Shown here: positions 33,571 to 43,284 of the stretch, piece after piece
Layout of the letters: each line of letters begins with the position of its first letter
Position numbering within the stretch: the stretch's first letter is position 1
Assembly: GCA_017612555.1 (NCBI GenBank)
Contig: JAGAFR010000008.1
Location: 1 to 56,499 of the forward strand
Direction: 5' to 3'
Source: Lachnospiraceae bacterium
Lineage (GTDB): Bacteria; Bacillota; Clostridia; Lachnospirales; Lachnospiraceae
DNA length: 56,499 nt
Made by a program: the position numbers and the translations under genes
Notes under the pieces: model-generated
What the model saw: only the letters and a program-made list of their open reading frames with translations
Databases searched by the model: none
What the model was told of the DNA's origin: nothing

Positions 33571-34548
33571 CGATTCGCCGTTTCCTCCGAAAGTATACGT
33601 TACGTACATGGCATCTTCCTTGAACGGGGAATAGAACGTATACATGCTCGTGCAGTTGATGTTTTCGTAATTGCCGGTAGCTATCACTGTTGAATTGCTG
33701 CCGTCCGTTTCTACCCGGATAAGTGCCGGATCCTGATTTCTTTGGTAAAAGATCACATTACCGTATACATTGAACGTATCCACGCGTTCGCTCGTGACCT
33801 TGGTAAGGCTTCCGTCCGCAAGCGAATACCTGTACAGACAGTAATCATCGTTCATGTTCATGAAGTACAGGTCGCTGCCGTTTAAGACCGGATTGTACAT
33901 CGCCATATCCATGAACAGCCTGGAAGATGAGCTTCCGGGTCTGTATATCTTAAGCTTCATGGAATCCTGCTCACTGTAATAAATATCTCCGTTCACAACG
34001 CATGCCGGGTTGATTATCTCGTCGACCGCAAGCCCCTTGTCGGAACCGTCGGGAGAGCAGTGATACAGCTGCATCCCGTTCGTGTTGTCATAATGCTCGT
34101 AGTAGAGGGTATTTCCTATCAGATTCAGCACGCCTGAAGTACATTTGTCAAGACAGACGAAGTCGGTCTCGCCTTTTTTGAGACGGAAGATACCGCTCAT
34201 GCGGCCGGCAACGCCCATGAATTTGGTGCCGCCCGGATCGTCAAAGTAGAAATACAGGTAGTCACCGGCGGAGTTGATATATGAAACCGGAACGTCAATG
34301 AGCTTTTCCGGGTTGGAGCAGTCCGTACGCATCCTGTACAGACAGTGTGAATCATTCAGATTGGCAAAATAAATGTAACCGTCGTTCTCACAGAACAGAC
34401 CTTTGTTATTCAGATTTCCTGAGGTGTTTCCTACGGTATCGGGGCTGTTGTCGGGTATTCTGGACAGGATCTTGCTGAGCAGTACACCGCCTATCACAAG
34501 CGCAATGACCATGACCGCAACGACTATCGCGATAATACGTTTATTCAT
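33553..34548 (-). CDS. Membrane-anchored DUF5050-like beta-propeller protein
   Basis: A 331-residue protein with one N-terminal hydrophobic helix (IIAIVVAVMVIALVIGGVLL) and a long extracytoplasmic part made of repeated blades such as DGYIYFANLNDSHCLYR, GDYLYFYFDD and GSDLYFMNMNDDYCLYR. The recurrent Y-F-x-N / LYR pattern fits the DUF5050 family, predicted to be a beta propeller of unknown function. The ATG at 34548 follows AAGGAGGTGATC, a perfect complement to the 16S rRNA tail, so I prefer it to an in-frame GTG at 34557. It is convergent with the folate operon. Confidence 0.8.
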   Translation of the reverse strand: MNKRIIAIVVAVMVIALVIGGVLLSKILSRIPDNSPDTVGNTSGNLNNKGLFCENDGYIYFANLNDSHCLYRMRTDCSNPEKLIDVPVSYINSAGDYLYFYFDDPGGTKFMGVAGRMSGIFRLKKGETDFVCLDKCTSGVLNLIGNTLYYEHYDNTNGMQLYHCSPDGSDKGLAVDEIINPACVVNGDIYYSEQDSMKLKIYRPGSSSSRLFMDMAMYNPVLNGSDLYFMNMNDDYCLYRYSLADGSLTKVTSERVDTFNVYGNVIFYQRNQDPALIRVETDGSNSTVIATGNYENINCTSMYTFYSPFKEDAMYVTYTFGGNGESSRFNP

Positions 34549-34641
34549 GCAGATCACCTCCTTACCATCTATATTATATCATTTTCTGATGATATTGTGA
34601 TAAACAGATTTAAGACATACAGGGACTCGAATATAATCCTC

Positions 34642-34756
34642 TTGACGAAACATACGTCCGCATTTATATTATACTAAGGATCCGGAACAAACACATCATA
34701 GAAGACCGCATATCGGGCCGGTTATCGGGCAAGATCATCCCATGATTTGTTTTTTT
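34642..34756 (+). ncRNA. Candidate small RNA between the DUF5050-like gene and recA
   Basis: TTGACG (34642-34647) and TATATT (34665-34670) with 17-base spacing should start a transcript near 34677. A hairpin CAAGATCAT / ATGATTTG (34730-34749) followed by seven Ts would end it near 34756, before the recA promoter. No ORF lies within. The roughly 80-nt product contains two TATCGGGC repeats (34711-34730). It could instead be a first recA promoter with attenuation. Confidence 0.35.
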
Positions 34757-34776
34757 GAAAAATTTTAAAAATCATG

Positions 34777-34825
34777 TTGACAAAATCGAACAAATGTTTT
34801 ATGCTCTGATACAGAACAAATGTTC
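34777..34825 (+). promoter_or_regulatory. recA promoter with two LexA boxes
   Basis: TTGACA (34777-34782) and TATGCT (34800-34805), spacing 17. One SOS box, GAACAAATGTTT (34788-34799), fills the spacer up to the -10. A second, perfect GAAC-N4-GTTC box GAACAAATGTTC (34814-34825), lies just downstream of the start site. This is a typical LexA-repressed Gram-positive recA promoter with doubled operator. Confidence 0.88.
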
Positions 34826-34863
34826 TTGTTGGGGCGAGTATTTTTAGTGAAAAGGAGATCATT

Positions 34864-35934
34864 ATGGAACGTGAAGATAAGTTAAAAGCACTCGATGCGG
34901 CGTTGGCACAGATAGAGAGACAGTTCGGCAAAGGATCTGTCATGAAGCTGGGTGATTCCGGCACACAGATGAACATTGAGACGATACCGACAGGGTCACT
35001 GAGCCTTGATATAGCGCTTGGACTCGGCGGTATTCCCAAGGGCAGGATCGTTGAGATATACGGGCCCGAGAGCAGCGGTAAGACCACGGTCACTCTTCAC
35101 ATGATAGCTGAGGTCCAGAAGAGGGGCGGTATCGCCGGATTCATAGATGCAGAGCATGCACTTGATCCCGTTTATGCGAGGAACATCGGTGTTGATATAG
35201 ATAATCTTTATATCTCTCAGCCTGATAACGGTGAACAGGCACTCGAGATCACGGAGACGATGGTCAGATCCGGTGCGATAGACATTGTAGTTGTTGACTC
35301 TGTTGCAGCTCTTGTTCCCAAGGCCGAGATAGACGGTGAGATGGGTGATTCCCATGTGGGACTGCAGGCAAGGCTCATGTCGCAGGCATTGCGTAAGCTC
35401 ACTGCAGTCATCAGCAAGTCCAACTGTACCGTGATTTTCATTAACCAGCTGCGTGAGAAGGTTGGGATCATGTTCGGTAATCCCGAGACGACAACAGGCG
35501 GCAGAGCACTGAAGTTCTATTCGTCCGTCAGACTTGATGTCAGACGTATCGAGGCTCTCAAGCAGGCCGGTGAGGTCATAGGTAACAGGACAAGGGTCAA
35601 GGTCGTCAAGAACAAGATCGCGCCGCCATTCAAGGAGGCTGAGTTTGATATCATGTTCGGCAAGGGCATATCAAGAGAGGGAGACCTTCTTGATCTTGCA
35701 GCCAATGCCAACATCATAGTCAAGACAGGCGCATGGTATGCATATAAGGGACAGAAGATCGGACAGGGAAGAGAGAACGCCAAGCAGTATCTTCTTGAGA
35801 ATCCTGATGTTTACACAGAGGTTGAGAAGACTGTAAGAGACCATTATTTTGCCCAGCAGGAGACTGATCCTGCAGAGGAGCCCGCCCCTGCCGCAGCTTC
35901 TTCGAAGAAGGCAGCTGCTGAGGACAAGGCCTGA
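34864..35934 (+). CDS. recA: Recombinase A
   Basis: A 356-residue RecA. The Walker [10 protein letters not shown] is at residues 67-75, and [17 protein letters not shown] contains the L2/ATP-sensing segment; the C-terminal tail is Ala/Glu-rich. RecA performs strand exchange and stimulates LexA cleavage. AAAGGAG lies 6-7 bases before the ATG. recX follows 54 bases downstream, the normal order. Confidence 0.99.
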   Translation: MEREDKLKALDAALAQIERQFGKGSVMKLGDSGTQMNIETIPTGSLSLDIALGLGGIPKGRIVEIYGPESSGKTTVTLHMIAEVQKRGGIAGFIDAEHALDPVYARNIGVDIDNLYISQPDNGEQALEITETMVRSGAIDIVVVDSVAALVPKAEIDGEMGDSHVGLQARLMSQALRKLTAVISKSNCTVIFINQLREKVGIMFGNPETTTGGRALKFYSSVRLDVRRIEALKQAGEVIGNRTRVKVVKNKIAPPFKEAEFDIMFGKGISREGDLLDLAANANIIVKTGAWYAYKGQKIGQGRENAKQYLLENPDVYTEVEKTVRDHYFAQQETDPAEEPAPAAASSKKAAAEDKA

Positions 35935-35988
35935 GCGAAGCGAATTCTAATGTCGTGGCTCTCAACAAACGGTTCCTGAGGGTGGTTT

Positions 35989-36627
35989 ATGGAGATGAAG
36001 ATCACGGGGATAGAGGACTATCCCAAGGGCAAAGGACGTGTATCCGTATATTTAAATGATGAGTTTGCTTTTGTACTGTACAAAAGTGAGGTTGCGCGAT
36101 ATGGGCTTGAGTCAGGCATGACGGTCTGTGATGAAATGTATGAACGGATCATGACCGAGACGCTTTATCCCAGAGCCAGGAAGCGCGCAATGAACCTTCT
36201 TAAGAATATGGACAGAACTGAGGCAGATGTGCGTCGCAGGCTTTCGGAGGTTTATCCTCCGGAGGCCGTCGACAATGCTGTTGAATACCTCAGGTCATTT
36301 CACTATATCGATGATAAGAGATATGCCGAAGAGTATATCCGCTGCAAGGCAGAACGCGCCAGCAGGAAACAGATCAGATCCAAACTTGCAGAAAAAGGTA
36401 TCGGCAGGGATGTGATCGAATCCGCATTTGAGTCTTATGATGAAGAGATGGGCGACTGCTCAATATCTCCGGAAAGAGAACTGATCCGCAAACTTATCAT
36501 TAAACGATGCCATGACATAACAAATCTTGATTATGACGGAAAGCAGAAGCTTTTCGCATATCTGTACGGGAAAGGATTCTCCGTTTCCGATATCGAAGCA
36601 GTATATTCCGAAGTGTGTAATGAATAA
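35989..36627 (+). CDS. recX: RecX-family regulator of RecA
   Basis: A 212-residue RecX protein made of three-helix repeats: RAMNLLKNMDRTEADVRRRL, YLRSFHYIDDKRYAEEYI and the C-terminal QKLFAYLYGKGFSVSDIEAV. RecX binds RecA filaments and limits their growth. Its position after recA supports the call. The start is ATG 35989; the ribosome site is a weak GAGGGTGG. Confidence 0.92.
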   Translation: MEMKITGIEDYPKGKGRVSVYLNDEFAFVLYKSEVARYGLESGMTVCDEMYERIMTETLYPRARKRAMNLLKNMDRTEADVRRRLSEVYPPEAVDNAVEYLRSFHYIDDKRYAEEYIRCKAERASRKQIRSKLAEKGIGRDVIESAFESYDEEMGDCSISPERELIRKLIIKRCHDITNLDYDGKQKLFAYLYGKGFSVSDIEAVYSEVCNE

Positions 36628-36647
36628 TGATCCTGAATTAATCAGGG

Positions 36648-36676
36648 ATGACTTTTGTTATCAAATGTTCTATAAT
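36648..36676 (+). promoter_or_regulatory. Promoter of the BMP-type ABC transporter
   Basis: Consensus TATAAT (36671-36676) with a weak ATGACT 17 bases upstream. A small CCTGA / TCAGG hairpin (36632-36645) precedes it and could end the recAX transcript. No purine-riboswitch pattern is visible in the leader. Confidence 0.45.
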
Positions 36677-36738
36677 ATATGGAGTGGTGCCGGCCATAAA
36701 ACGGTTGGCTCTCAAGAAGGAAAGGGAGGATTTTTAGA

Positions 36739-37851
36739 ATGAAGAGATTATTTGCAGTTGTTATGGCTGTTGCAATGATGACAACGCTTGTTGCCTGCTC
36801 GGGTACAGGTGCTGCCGGAGGAGCTGCAAGCGACATGAAGGTCGCTATGGTAACAGACTACGGCGATATCACGGACCAGTCATTCAACCAGTCTACTTAT
36901 GAAGCATGTAAGGCATTTGGAGATGCCAACGGCGTAGATTTCACATACTACAAGCCCGAAGGTGATTCAACCGCAGAGAGAGTTGCGATGATCGACAAGG
37001 CAGTAGCAGACGGATATAACGTTATCGTTATGCCGGGTTATGCATTCGGTGAGGCTATTGGCGAAACGGCAGAGACATATCCCGATGTTAAGTTCGTAGC
37101 TCTTGATGTTTCAGAGTATGATCTTGGCGGCAAGGTTGCTCCGAACGTGTTCTCAGCGGTTTACCAGGAGGAACTTCCAGGTTACATGGCAGGATATGCC
37201 GCAGTCAAGATGGGTTACACGAAGCTCGGTTTCCTTGGCGGTATGGCAGTTCCGGCAGTTATCCGTTACGGTTACGGATTTGTTCAGGGTGCAGATGCTG
37301 CTGCAGCAGAGCTTGGCGCAGACGTTGAAGTCAACTATGCATACGGTAACCAGTTCTATGGCGATTCAGATATTACCGCTGCAATGGATACATGGTACCA
37401 GGGCGGTACAGAGATCGTGTTCGCATGCGGCGGCGGAATCTTTACATCGGCTGCTGAGGCTGCTGCAAAGACAGGCGGCAAGGTGATCGGTGTTGACGTT
37501 GACCAGGCAGCTACGATAGACGGAAGCTACGGCGAGGGCATGACGATCACTTCAGCAATGAAGGGTCTTGCAGCAACAGTCAATACACTGCTTACGGCTA
37601 TCAAGGACGGCAAGTGGGATCAGTACGCAGGACAGGTTCAGAACCTCGGACTTGTATCAGCAGATGATATGTCACTTAACTATGTAGGTCTTGCAGGTTC
37701 GACCGTTTGGAATGATTCATTTACGGAAGCTGACTACAAGGCACTCGTTGCCGACATGGTAAACGGCAAGGTTACGGTTTCCAATGATTCATCAGCAGAG
37801 GAACCCAGCGCTACAACAGTTAAGATCAATTTCCAGGGTAACATCAAATAA
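36739..37851 (+). CDS. BMP-family substrate-binding lipoprotein of a nucleoside ABC transporter
   Basis: A 370-residue lipoprotein: a signal peptide ends in the lipobox LVAC with Cys20 as lipid attachment site. The body (VAMVTDYGDITDQSFNQ, VIVMPGYAFGEA, VKFVALDV, GGKVIGVDVDQA) is the BMP/PnrA family, which binds purine nucleosides. The high-expression codon style and a terminator directly after the gene suggest it is made in excess over the ATPase and permeases downstream, as is usual. GGGAGG before ATG. Confidence 0.93.
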   Translation: MKRLFAVVMAVAMMTTLVACSGTGAAGGAASDMKVAMVTDYGDITDQSFNQSTYEACKAFGDANGVDFTYYKPEGDSTAERVAMIDKAVADGYNVIVMPGYAFGEAIGETAETYPDVKFVALDVSEYDLGGKVAPNVFSAVYQEELPGYMAGYAAVKMGYTKLGFLGGMAVPAVIRYGYGFVQGADAAAAELGADVEVNYAYGNQFYGDSDITAAMDTWYQGGTEIVFACGGGIFTSAAEAAAKTGGKVIGVDVDQAATIDGSYGEGMTITSAMKGLAATVNTLLTAIKDGKWDQYAGQVQNLGLVSADDMSLNYVGLAGSTVWNDSFTEADYKALVADMVNGKVTVSNDSSAEEPSATTVKINFQGNIK

Positions 37852-37869
37852 TAATCGCATTTAGCGACC

Positions 37870-37904
37870 AAGGCCGGCAGATCAACAGTCTTCCGGCCTT
37901 TTTA
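37870..37904 (+). terminator. Terminator between binding protein and ABC genes
   Basis: AAGGCCGG (37870-37877) pairs with CCGGCCTT (37893-37900), followed by a T-run. It lies inside the operon and should work as a partial terminator. Confidence 0.8.
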
Positions 37905-37936
37905 TAAATATGATTCATTTATGGAGGGTTACTTAA

Positions 37937-39481
37937 GTGGCAGAATCAAGCGAATATGCTATCGAGATGCTCAACATCACCAAACGCTTTCCGGGGATCA
38001 TTGCAAACGATAATGTCACGATACAGCTGAAAAAGGGAGAGATACATGCGCTCCTGGGAGAAAACGGTGCCGGAAAATCAACCCTTATGAGCGTTCTGTT
38101 CGGACTTTATCAGGCGGAAGAGGGCGAGATCAGAAAGGACGGTAAAAAGGTTACCATCAACAACCCCAATGATGCCAATGATCTTGGGATAGGAATGGTC
38201 CACCAGCATTTTAAACTGGTCCAGTGTTTCTCGGTACTTGATAACATCATACTCGGAGATGAGACGGTAAAGCACGGATTTTTACAAAAAGACGTGTGCC
38301 GCAAGAAGATAATGGAGTTGTCGGACAAGTACGGACTTATGGTAGATCCGGATGCGATCATCGAAGATATCACGGTCGGAATGCAGCAAAGGACGGAGAT
38401 CCTGAAGATGCTGTACCGTGACAATGAGATCCTTATCTTTGACGAACCGACGGCAGTCCTTACTCCGGCTGAGATCGATGAACTCATTAAGATCATGAAG
38501 AATCTTGCGAAGGAAGGAAAATCGATCCTGTTCATTTCCCACAAGCTTGCAGAGATCATGGCTGTAGCCGACAGATGTACGGTCTTAAGGCGCGGTAAAT
38601 GCATAGGTACCGTTAACATCAAGGATACCGATCAGAATGAACTTTCACGTATGATGGTAGGACGTGATGTACAGCTTGTTGCCGAGAAGTGTGACAGCCA
38701 TCCGGGCGATGTCATACTTCATGTTGAGAATATGACCGTTCCGAGCAAACTCCATCACAATAATGCGGTCAGCAATGTATCGTTTGATGTAAGAGCCGGT
38801 GAGATAGTATGTATCGCCGGGATCGACGGCAACGGGCAGACGGAGCTCGTATACGGTCTGTCGGGACTTGAGAAGTGTACCGGCGGCAGGATCACCCTGA
38901 ATGGTAAGGATATAACGCATGCGCCCATCAGAGAGCGCTCTCTGGCTGTTATGAGCCATATCCCGGAAGATCGTCATAAGCACGGGCTTGTTCTTGATTA
39001 CTCGCTTGCTTACAACCTTGTATTGCAGAGGTATTTTGAACCGGAGTTTTCCACGCGGGCGGGATTTTTGAAGAGATCAGCGATAGATCAATATGCCCAA
39101 AAGCTCATAGATCAGTACGATATCAGATCCGGACAGGGTGAATCGACCATAGTCCGCAGTATGTCCGGCGGTAATCAGCAGAAGGCGATCATAGCCCGTG
39201 AGATCGATAAGAACCCGGATCTTCTGATCGCCGTTCAGCCTACAAGAGGACTGGATGTGGGTGCCATCGAATTCATCCACAGGCAGATAATTGAGCACAG
39301 AGACAAGGGACACGCAATACTCCTTGTATCTCTTGAACTTGAAGAAGTAATGAGCATTTCGGACAGGATCCTTGTGATGTATGAGGGAGAACTGGTAGGA
39401 GAGTTCGATCCGAAGAATACAACAACCGAGGAACTTGGATTATACATGGCAGGAGCCAAGAGAAAGGAGGTCAGTGCGTAA
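37937..39481 (+). CDS. ABC transporter ATP-binding protein, nucleoside/simple-sugar type
   Basis: A 514-residue tandem ATPase with two nucleotide-binding domains. The first has GENGAGKSTL (Walker A) and LIFDEPTAVL (Walker B); the second has the degenerate GIDGNGQTEL and the signature VRSMSGGNQQK with LIAVQPTRGLD. This layout is that of RbsA/YufO (NupO) proteins that energise BMP-dependent nucleoside importers. The start is GTG at 37937 with GGAGGG upstream. Its stop overlaps the permease ATG. Confidence 0.93.
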   Translation: MAESSEYAIEMLNITKRFPGIIANDNVTIQLKKGEIHALLGENGAGKSTLMSVLFGLYQAEEGEIRKDGKKVTINNPNDANDLGIGMVHQHFKLVQCFSVLDNIILGDETVKHGFLQKDVCRKKIMELSDKYGLMVDPDAIIEDITVGMQQRTEILKMLYRDNEILIFDEPTAVLTPAEIDELIKIMKNLAKEGKSILFISHKLAEIMAVADRCTVLRRGKCIGTVNIKDTDQNELSRMMVGRDVQLVAEKCDSHPGDVILHVENMTVPSKLHHNNAVSNVSFDVRAGEIVCIAGIDGNGQTELVYGLSGLEKCTGGRITLNGKDITHAPIRERSLAVMSHIPEDRHKHGLVLDYSLAYNLVLQRYFEPEFSTRAGFLKRSAIDQYAQKLIDQYDIRSGQGESTIVRSMSGGNQQKAIIAREIDKNPDLLIAVQPTRGLDVGAIEFIHRQIIEHRDKGHAILLVSLELEEVMSISDRILVMYEGELVGEFDPKNTTTEELGLYMAGAKRKEVSA

Positions 39482-40614
39482 TGAATGATAACAGTCAGAA
39501 AAAGAGTATGCGCGACTTTCTTTCCAAGAATTCCGTTCAGTCTGTCTTAGCGGCACTTCTGTGCATCGTGATAGGGCTTCTTGTAGGATATATTGCACTT
39601 CTGATAATAGATGCATCGGGTGCGACGGCAGCCATAATCACTATACTCAAGAACTACTTCACGTACCCGTCAAAGGCAGCTGAGCTTAAATATCTCGGCA
39701 ATACGCTTGTCAAGGCAGCGCCTCTTCTTATGTGCGCATTGTCGATCCAGTTCTGTTACCAGGCGGGACTCTTTAACATAGGTGCCGCCGGACAGTATGT
39801 GGCAGGTGCGGGTGCGGCACTTTACTGTGCGCTGTCGCTTCATATGCACTGGACCGTATGTCTTCTTGCGGCGATCATAGCCGGAGGGATATTCGGCATT
39901 ATTGTCGGTGTGTTAAAATCATACCTTAACGTTAACGAGGTAATATCAGGCATCATGCTCAACTGGATAGGACTGTATTCGGTTAACATGCTGCTTGCAG
40001 GGGTTAAGGAAACAGCCAGTCCGTACACGGTAACGATCAACTCGGAAAATCCCGCGGCTCTCCTTCCTTCACTCGGGCTTGAGCGGCTGTTTTCGAATAA
40101 CAAGTACGTTACTATAGCGATACCGCTTTCGGTTATAATCGCGATCGTACTTAAGATCATACTCAGCAAGACCGTTTTCGGTTATGAGATAATCGCAACG
40201 GGTGCCGCAAGAGAAGCGGCCAGGTACAGCGGCATGAAGGAAAAGAGGAACATAATCATCTCACTGTTCATCGGCGGAGCTCTTGCCGGATGCGGAGCTG
40301 CATTCTTGTTCCTGTCCGGATACGAACAGTGGTCGGTCACTCAGTCATCCGTACCCGGAATGGGATTTAACGGTATTGCCGCTACGTTCCTCGGAGGACT
40401 TGATCCTATAGGAACTGTATTCGCCTCATATTTTATCCAGCATATTACGAGCGGCGGTTCATACCTTGATAAGAATATCTATCCTTCGCAGATATCCGAT
40501 TTTATCTCATCCATAATCATATATCTGTGCGGTTTCGTATTGTTCTTTAAGATGTATCTTAACAAGCGATTACGAGCTAAAAAGGAAAACGCAGGGGAAG
40601 GAGGTAAGAGATAA
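39481..40614 (+). CDS. ABC transporter permease, nucleoside type (first)
   Basis: A 377-residue membrane permease of the branched-chain/simple-sugar type with about nine or ten helices. Hydrophilic N- and C-termini are Lys/Arg-rich. ISGIMLNWIGLYSVN and GFNGIAATFLGGLDPIG are conserved in NupP-like permeases. It overlaps the ATPase and the second permease by one base each (TAATG), so the three are co-translated. Confidence 0.92.
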   Translation: MNDNSQKKSMRDFLSKNSVQSVLAALLCIVIGLLVGYIALLIIDASGATAAIITILKNYFTYPSKAAELKYLGNTLVKAAPLLMCALSIQFCYQAGLFNIGAAGQYVAGAGAALYCALSLHMHWTVCLLAAIIAGGIFGIIVGVLKSYLNVNEVISGIMLNWIGLYSVNMLLAGVKETASPYTVTINSENPAALLPSLGLERLFSNNKYVTIAIPLSVIIAIVLKIILSKTVFGYEIIATGAAREAARYSGMKEKRNIIISLFIGGALAGCGAAFLFLSGYEQWSVTQSSVPGMGFNGIAATFLGGLDPIGTVFASYFIQHITSGGSYLDKNIYPSQISDFISSIIIYLCGFVLFFKMYLNKRLRAKKENAGEGGKR

Positions 40615-41555
40615 TGCTGTTACTTCTTCAATACACTTTCTTATTTGCAGCGGTCCTTACTCTCGTAGCCCTGGGAGGCTGTATCTCGGAACACTCGGGT
40701 ATCATCAATCTGGGACTTGAGGGGATAATGATAATGGGCGCTCTCGGAGGAGCACTCACTCTTAAGTATATCGACCCTGCGACGCCCTCACTGGTGATAC
40801 TGATACTGGTGATACTCAGCGCCATGACATGCGGACTTGTGTATTCAATGCTGCTTGCGATCGCGTGTATCAATTTCAAGGCGGATCAGACACTTGTCGG
40901 GACCGCACTTAACATGCTTGCGGCTGCCGCTGCTACCGTCATGGTTAAGTCGATAAACATAGCCGAGAATCCGGACAATGTATCATCGACCGTTCAATAC
41001 GTCAGGACCAAGAAGGCTCTTGTTACGAACATCGGACAGATCGAGTTCAACTGGTTCATTCTTGTTGCGGTGATCGCGCTCATACTGGCTTATATCATGC
41101 TTTACAAGACAAGGTTCGGACTGCGTCTCATGGCATGCGGAGAGCATCCTCAGGCAGCAGACAGTGTGGGTATCAATGTATATAAGATGCGTCTGTGGGG
41201 CGTACTGATATCCGGTATGCTTGCCGGAATAGGCGGAATAGTATATATCACGGCCGGCGTCAGTGAGTGGAAGTTTGAAGTCGGAGTTGCAGGATTCGGA
41301 TTCCTGGCTCTTGCAGTTATGATCTTCGGACAGTGGAAGCCCGTCAACATCGGACTTGCAGCACTTTTATTCGGATTTTTCAGGGCACTTTCGAACGTTT
41401 ACTCGGGATTTGATTTTCTGGCTGCGCTTAAGATCCCCGGATCGGTGTACAACATGATGCCGTATATCATCTCGCTTGTTGTTCTTGCGTTTACATCATC
41501 GAGATCAAGGGCGCCCAAGGCCGAAGGTATACCTTATGACAAGGGATCCAGATAG
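40614..41555 (+). CDS. ABC transporter permease, nucleoside type (second)
   Basis: A 313-residue permease, the NupQ-like partner of the preceding one. ALGGCISEHSGIINLGLEGI is the classic entry segment of this family, and CGEHPQAADSVGINVYKMR the cytoplasmic loop that meets the ATPase. Eight or nine helices. It ends the importer operon; rny follows with its own promoter. Confidence 0.92.
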   Translation: MLLLLQYTFLFAAVLTLVALGGCISEHSGIINLGLEGIMIMGALGGALTLKYIDPATPSLVILILVILSAMTCGLVYSMLLAIACINFKADQTLVGTALNMLAAAAATVMVKSINIAENPDNVSSTVQYVRTKKALVTNIGQIEFNWFILVAVIALILAYIMLYKTRFGLRLMACGEHPQAADSVGINVYKMRLWGVLISGMLAGIGGIVYITAGVSEWKFEVGVAGFGFLALAVMIFGQWKPVNIGLAALLFGFFRALSNVYSGFDFLAALKIPGSVYNMMPYIISLVVLAFTSSRSRAPKAEGIPYDKGSR

Positions 41556-41567
41556 AGATTAAATCAC

Positions 41568-41596
41568 TTGACATAACTTGACCAAATGTATATTAT
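41568..41596 (+). promoter_or_regulatory. rny promoter
   Basis: TTGACA (41568-41573) and TATTAT (41591-41596), spacing 17, giving a leader of about 70 bases that contains an A/T-rich stretch. Confidence 0.65.
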
Positions 41597-41673
41597 TTAA
41601 TAGTTGTATTATAGCAAGTACATTTATACAATATATATTTTTGTACTATGACAATTTCATAAGGAGGTAAACT

Positions 41674-43224
41674 GTGCAATTAGCTCTTATCATTGCCGGT
41701 GTGATACTTCTGGTGATCGCGTCTTTTGCGGCATACAAGATCGGGTATAATGCCCGCAGCAAGGCCGACGAAGGCAAGATCGGAAATGCCGAGCAGAAAG
41801 CTCGGGAGATCATTGATGATGCACTCAAGACCGCTGAGACGAAGAAGCGCGAGAGCCTGCTCGAGATCAAGGAAGAGTCCATAAGGACGAAGAATGAGCT
41901 CGAGAAGGAGACCAAGGAGCGCAGAGCGGAGCTTTCAAGGAACGAGAGAAGACTTCAGCAGAAGGAAGAGAACGTTGACAAGAAGCTCGAGACTTTGGAA
42001 CGTCGTGAGCAGTCACTTGCATCAAGAGAAGACTCACTGGCTAAAAAGAAAGAAGAAATCAACAAGCTTAATGAGCAAAGGTTGCAGGAACTGGAAAGGA
42101 TTTCAGGTTTAACCTCTGAACAGGCAAAAGAGTATCTGTTAAAAGTCGTTGAAGAAGAAGTAAAGCATGAGACCGCACTCAAGATCAAAGAGATGGATAT
42201 GCGGCTCAAGGAAGAAGCCGGTAAGAAGGCAAGAGAGTATGTGGTAGGCGCCATTCAGAGATGCGCTGTAGATCATGTGGCTGAATCGACGATCTCTGTC
42301 GTACAGCTTCCGAGTGATGAGATGAAAGGCCGCATCATAGGGCGTGAGGGTAGAAATATCCGAACCCTTGAGACGATGACAGGCATCGACCTCATCGTTG
42401 ATGATACTCCGGAAGCAGTTGTCTTATCCGGATTTGATCCTATCAGAAGAGAGATCGCAAGGATCGCACTTGAAAAGCTTATCGTAGACGGAAGAATACA
42501 TCCGTCGAGGATCGAGGAAATGGTCGAGAAGGCCGAGAAGGAAGTCGAGAACGGCATCCGCGAGGCCGGAGAGGCAGCGTTGCTTGAGACCGGAGTTCAC
42601 GGAGTACATCCTGAGCTTGTAAGACTCCTCGGTCGCATGAAGTTCAGAACGAGTTACGGACAGAATGCACTCAAGCATTCCATCGAGGTTTCACTTCTGG
42701 CCGGACTTCTGGCTCAGGAGATCGGTGTTGATGTCAGAATGGCAAAGCGTGCCGGACTCCTTCATGATATCGGTAAAGCGGTAGATCATGAGCAGGAAGG
42801 AACGCACATCCAGCTTGGCGTCGAGCTTTGTAAGAAATACAAAGAATCAGCGATCGTTATCAACTCGGTTGAATCACATCACGGCGATGTGGAACCGCAG
42901 TCACTCATAGCTTGTCTCATACAGGCAGCTGATGCGATCAGCGCAGCTCGTCCCGGGGCAAGAAGAGAGACACTTGAGACTTATACTAACAGATTACAAC
43001 AATTGGAAGATATTACAAACGGCTTCAAGGGAGTCGAAAAATCTTTTGCTATTCAGGCAGGTAGAGAGATCCGCGTTATGGTTGTTCCTGAACAGGTCAA
43101 CGATTCAGACATGGTTCTTCTGGCAAGGGATATCAGTAAGCAGATAGAAGCTGAACTTGAGTATCCGGGTCAGATCAAAGTCAGTCTCATAAGAGAGAGT
43201 CGTGTAACCGATTACGCAAAGTAA
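41674..43224 (+). CDS. rny: Ribonuclease Y
   Basis: A 516-residue membrane-anchored endoribonuclease that starts mRNA decay. An N-terminal helix ([16 protein letters not shown]) anchors it; residues about 30-200 are a long coiled coil; a KH domain ([15 protein letters not shown]) and an HD domain ([12 protein letters not shown]) follow. The start is GTG 41674 with AAGGAGGT upstream. It stands alone between its promoter and a strong terminator. Confidence 0.97.
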   Translation: MQLALIIAGVILLVIASFAAYKIGYNARSKADEGKIGNAEQKAREIIDDALKTAETKKRESLLEIKEESIRTKNELEKETKERRAELSRNERRLQQKEENVDKKLETLERREQSLASREDSLAKKKEEINKLNEQRLQELERISGLTSEQAKEYLLKVVEEEVKHETALKIKEMDMRLKEEAGKKAREYVVGAIQRCAVDHVAESTISVVQLPSDEMKGRIIGREGRNIRTLETMTGIDLIVDDTPEAVVLSGFDPIRREIARIALEKLIVDGRIHPSRIEEMVEKAEKEVENGIREAGEAALLETGVHGVHPELVRLLGRMKFRTSYGQNALKHSIEVSLLAGLLAQEIGVDVRMAKRAGLLHDIGKAVDHEQEGTHIQLGVELCKKYKESAIVINSVESHHGDVEPQSLIACLIQAADAISAARPGARRETLETYTNRLQQLEDITNGFKGVEKSFAIQAGREIRVMVVPEQVNDSDMVLLARDISKQIEAELEYPGQIKVSLIRESRVTDYAK

Positions 43225-43231
43225 AAATTAA

Positions 43232-43262
43232 GGTTCCGGTCGAAAGACCGGAACCTTTTTAG
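43232..43262. terminator. Bidirectional terminator between rny and the secreted-protein gene
   Basis: A perfect stem GGTTCCGGTC / GACCGGAACC with a GAAA tetraloop is followed by TTTTT on the + strand and by TTAATTTTT on the minus strand, serving both converging genes. Confidence 0.9.
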
Positions 43263-43284
43263 TTTCTTTATGATATCAAACTCT

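Noticed and set aside
36677-36738. Purine or PRPP riboswitch before the nucleoside importer
   Set aside because: The leader is only about 60 bases and lacks the conserved three-way junction sequences.
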